A stretch of 64,000 bases of DNA, taken from assembly GCF_001424345.1 (NCBI RefSeq), contig NZ_LMPF01000023.1, positions 1,006 to 65,005 on the forward strand. Direction: 5' to 3'. The translations under genes and the position numbers were made by a program. The notes under the pieces are model-generated. The model did not search any database and had not been told where the DNA came from. It saw only the letters and a list, made by a program, of their open reading frames with translations. This DNA comes from Burkholderia sp. Leaf177 (lineage in GTDB: Bacteria > Pseudomonadota > Gammaproteobacteria > Burkholderiales > Burkholderiaceae). How positions within the stretch are numbered: position 1 is the stretch's first letter; each line of letters begins with the position of its first letter. Of this stretch, positions 61,844 to 64,000 are shown piece after piece.

Positions 61844-62332
61844 TTAATGAACCTGAACGATCTGACTAATCAGGTGAACCAGAACGCCGGGCGCGTTGCC
61901 CTTCTGGCAATAACCATCGAAACCCGCATGCACGCCCTTCGACCGGACGTAATCTTCGCCCAGCGCCGTGAACGCGATAATTCCCGCGTTGCGCGTTGGC
62001 GAGATTCGACGCAGAACACGCGCTGTCGCAAAACCATCGTGCTCCGGCATGCTGATATCAAGCACGACGACATGCGGAACCCAATTGTCGATCGACTGTA
62101 ATGCGTCAACGCCACTCAGCGCATAACGCGCGTCGCAACCATCGGCGTTGAGCGCCGCCGCGAGGCCTTCAGCGCTCGCCGCGTTGTCGTCAACAACGAG
62201 AATTCGCCATCGTTCATGGTCCGCGTCGACGTTCCGATTCGTCCACAGGGCGCATTTCGGAGAGAAAGATACTGAAAGCATTGACCGCTCTATATTTTGC
62301 AAGTGCAGCAAACGCAGCATTTTTCGCGCCAA
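61844..62332 (-). CDS. Orphan response-regulator receiver protein
   Basis: A receiver domain (about residues 42-155 of the longest frame) carries ILVVDDNAASAEGLAAALNA, phospho-acceptor VVVLDISMPEHDGFATARVL, IIAFTALGED and the conserved lysine in GYCQKGN. There is no output domain. The longest frame begins with TTG at 62332; ATG at 62320 and 62281 are alternatives, and none has a strong ribosome site. No histidine kinase is next to it, so its partner is unknown. Confidence 0.75.
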   Translation of the reverse strand: MARKMLRLLHLQNIERSMLSVSFSPKCALWTNRNVDADHERWRILVVDDNAASAEGLAAALNADGCDARYALSGVDALQSIDNWVPHVVVLDISMPEHDGFATARVLRRISPTRNAGIIAFTALGEDYVRSKGVHAGFDGYCQKGNAPGVLVHLISQIVQVH

Positions 62333-62461
62333 CCCACTACTTTGTCATGCGCGATTCATCCGAACGTGTTGGCGACAGCGGAAAACGTATGATCTGGCAG
62401 TGGCTCGAGCGGTTTTTAGCGGCACGCACGACGAATCGTGGGACGCAGGTAAGGCGGACTT

Positions 62462-62794
62462 TCAGGACTTCGTTTTGACTTTCTTGCCGGAAGATTCGTC
62501 CGTTGACCGTAATTTTGCGTTCGCGAGAACCAGCAGGTTTGCATCGGACTGACGCAATGCCTCGTCCAGTTTGTCTAACGCTTCGCGCATCGTGCGTTTC
62601 TGCGTTTTGTTCAGCGGTTGCGGACCGTTCTCCGCCACGAGCTTCGCTTCCTTCTCCAGCCGTTTGAGTAATTTCGTGCCGAGACGGCTGTCGATAGCCT
62701 GCTCGCCCACCAGTTCGACAATGCTTGCCGCCAGCCGCATCAATCCGTCGGCCGTAGTCTGCGTGGGTTCGTCCTGTTCGACGCGATCTTCCAT
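62462..62794 (-). CDS. Short charged cytoplasmic protein of unknown function
   Basis: From the ATG at 62794 (MEDRVEQDEPTQTTADGLMR), after GGGGAAA, the protein has 110 residues. It is predicted helical and highly charged (LLKRLEKEAKLVAENGPQPL, MREALDKLDEALRQSDANLL), ending in a lysine-rich tail (GKKVKTKS). No family recognised. The longer frame to 62860 has no extra support. Confidence 0.65.
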   Translation of the reverse strand: MEDRVEQDEPTQTTADGLMRLAASIVELVGEQAIDSRLGTKLLKRLEKEAKLVAENGPQPLNKTQKRTMREALDKLDEALRQSDANLLVLANAKLRSTDESSGKKVKTKS

Positions 62795-63017
62795 ATGTAT
62801 TTCCCCGTGATGCGCAATGAAGCGAGAAGGGTCAGGCTGCGCGCGACGGCCTTCTTGCACCGCGCGAGTCTAACGATTTGCCGTGACAGCCATAAGTCCG
62901 TTGCGTGTCACGCTGCAATCGCCCAACAGTATCGCAAATCCGATACAAACGATGCTCGCAATCCCGCATTTGCCGCCGACAATCGACGGCTGAACCGTTT
63001 TTTTACTCCAGCCGCCA

Positions 63018-64000
63018 ATGACCACCGCCCTGCCTTATGCCTCCGATTTCTCCGGTCTCGTATGCGGTTTTCGCTTCGCCGGAGACGCGGCGGGCGTTGC
63101 CATCGATTCCGCCGGCGCCCTCGACTGGCTCGCGCAATGCAGAACGGGCCAAGACGCGGGCGACTTCATCTGGCTGCATTTCGACCTGGCGAACAATGCG
63201 AGCGAGCGCTGGATGCGCACACAACTCGACCTGCCCGACGCCTTCTTCGAAACGTTGCGCGACGGCTCGCATTCCACGCGCATCGAACATCAGGAAGGCG
63301 CACTGCTCGCCGTGATCAACGACGTGATGTTCAATTTCGACGTAACGCCGTCCGAGATCGCCACGCTCTGGGTCTACACGCGTGAAAAGCTGCTGGTCAC
63401 GGCGCGGCTGAAACCGCTGCGTTCCATCGATACCTTGCGGGAAGCCGTGCGCGCAGGCGAAGTTTTCCGCTCGACGGTCGAACTGCTGATCCACCTTTTG
63501 CGCGATCAGGCCGAATTGCTCGTGCAGATCGTACGGCGCACGAGCATCGACATCGACAAAGTCGAGGACCGTTTTCTTTCGATGCGCGCGCCCGCCACGC
63601 GTTCCGAACTGGGAGCGTCGCGACGGGTGCTGGTGCGCTTGCAGCGGCTGCTGGCGCCTGAGCCGGGATCGATTTTCCGGCTGCTGGCGCGTCCGCCGCG
63701 CTGGTTGCAGACGCTCGACTTGCAGGATCTGCGCGATGCGACAGAAGAATTTTCCCTCGTCCTCGGCGATCTTGCCGGGCTCGTTGAACGCATCAAGCTG
63801 CTGCAGGAAGAGATCGCCGCGCGTCTGGACGAGCAAAGCAACCGCACGCTGTTCACGCTGACGCTGGTCACGGTGCTGGCGCTGCCCATCAACATTGTTG
63901 CCGGGATCATGGGCATGAACGTGGGCGGCATTCCGCTCGCGGAAAACAAGCATGGCTTCTGGCTGATGGTCGCGATCGTCGCGACATTTACCGTGCTTGC
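63018..64000 (+). CDS. ZntB/CorA-like metal ion transporter, cut by the window end
   Basis: An open frame from the ATG at 63018 (MTTALPYASDFSGLVCGFRF) runs to the window edge without a stop, giving 327 residues. The long N-terminal cytoplasmic domain has the CorA-like FIWLHFDLANNASERWM, VINDVMFNFDVTPSEIATLW and coiled helices. The first membrane helix (TLFTLTLVTVLALPINIVAG) is followed by the family GMN motif within GIMGMNVGGIP, closer to ZntB zinc transporters than to CorA. The C-terminal helix is missing beyond the window. Confidence 0.88.
   Translation, partial: MTTALPYASDFSGLVCGFRFAGDAAGVAIDSAGALDWLAQCRTGQDAGDFIWLHFDLANNASERWMRTQLDLPDAFFETLRDGSHSTRIEHQEGALLAVINDVMFNFDVTPSEIATLWVYTREKLLVTARLKPLRSIDTLREAVRAGEVFRSTVELLIHLLRDQAELLVQIVRRTSIDIDKVEDRFLSMRAPATRSELGASRRVLVRLQRLLAPEPGSIFRLLARPPRWLQTLDLQDLRDATEEFSLVLGDLAGLVERIKLLQEEIAARLDEQSNRTLFTLTLVTVLALPINIVAGIMGMNVGGIPLAENKHGFWLMVAIVATFTVL

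Overview
The window looks like a chromosomal segment of a Burkholderiaceae member, most like Paraburkholderia or Caballeronia. This rests on the high GC coding sequence and on the mix of genes: a leucine/isovalerate degradation operon with a divergent TetR regulator, pobA, an mprF-acvB pair, a CheV, many AraC/LysR/TetR/DeoR regulators and a type VI secretion locus. No rRNA, tRNA, insertion sequence or CRISPR array was seen. Assignments come from reading motifs and protein families by eye, without database searches.

Layout. 1-7281: right-hand part of a type VI secretion (T6SS) cluster. vgrG, tssC and tssB run left; tssK, tssL and tssE run right. They diverge from an AT-rich 417-base region holding a perfect 10+4+10 inverted repeat. 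hcp, tssA, F, G, H, J and M are not here and should lie to the left. 7300-9135: AI-2E/PerM-type permease and an OmpA-like lipoprotein. 9145-14921: liu operon (isovaleryl-CoA dehydrogenase and both methylcrotonyl-CoA carboxylase subunits) with a divergent TetR regulator. 14982-20256: ferritin-like di-iron protein, MFS transporter, Baeyer-Villiger-type monooxygenase and three small exported proteins. 20330-25636: AraC regulator and aldo/keto reductase (divergent), GNAT, SDR and pobA. 25653-30976: glycogen-debranching-type glycosidase, TauE/SafE exporter and a Tat-exported acid phosphatase lipoprotein.

31001-38304: DUF308 membrane protein fused to a thiol-hydrolase-like domain, RidA, LysR and a divergent NAD-dependent epimerase, Ldh-family dehydrogenase, M20 peptidase and a DUF1993 protein. 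38320-44236: mprF-acvB aminoacyl-phosphatidylglycerol operon, two lipoproteins and a BrnT/BrnA toxin-antitoxin pair. 44377-49753: four-gene ABC importer with a divergent DeoR regulator and a 13-base tandem repeat inside the operon. 49750-55019: Na/Pi cotransporter, HAD phosphatase and a nucleoside salvage operon (nupC, cdd, nucleoside hydrolase). 55016-59886: carboxylesterase, MAPEG protein, PCC-domain protein, a tightly overlapped lipid-kinase/metallophosphoesterase/PAP2 operon and a CBS protein. 60195-64000: cheV, a small secreted protein, an orphan receiver protein, a short charged protein and the start of a ZntB/CorA-like metal transporter cut by the window end.

Many operons here use ATGA or GTGA start/stop overlaps (tssB-tssC, tssK-tssL-tssE, mprF-acvB, the two ABC permeases, cdd-nucleoside hydrolase, and the lipid kinase operon), which indicates translational coupling. 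The points most worth following are the T6SS divergent control region, the DUF308-thiol hydrolase fusion, the structured promoter/leader of the lipid-phosphate operon, and the 13-base repeat array within the ABC operon.
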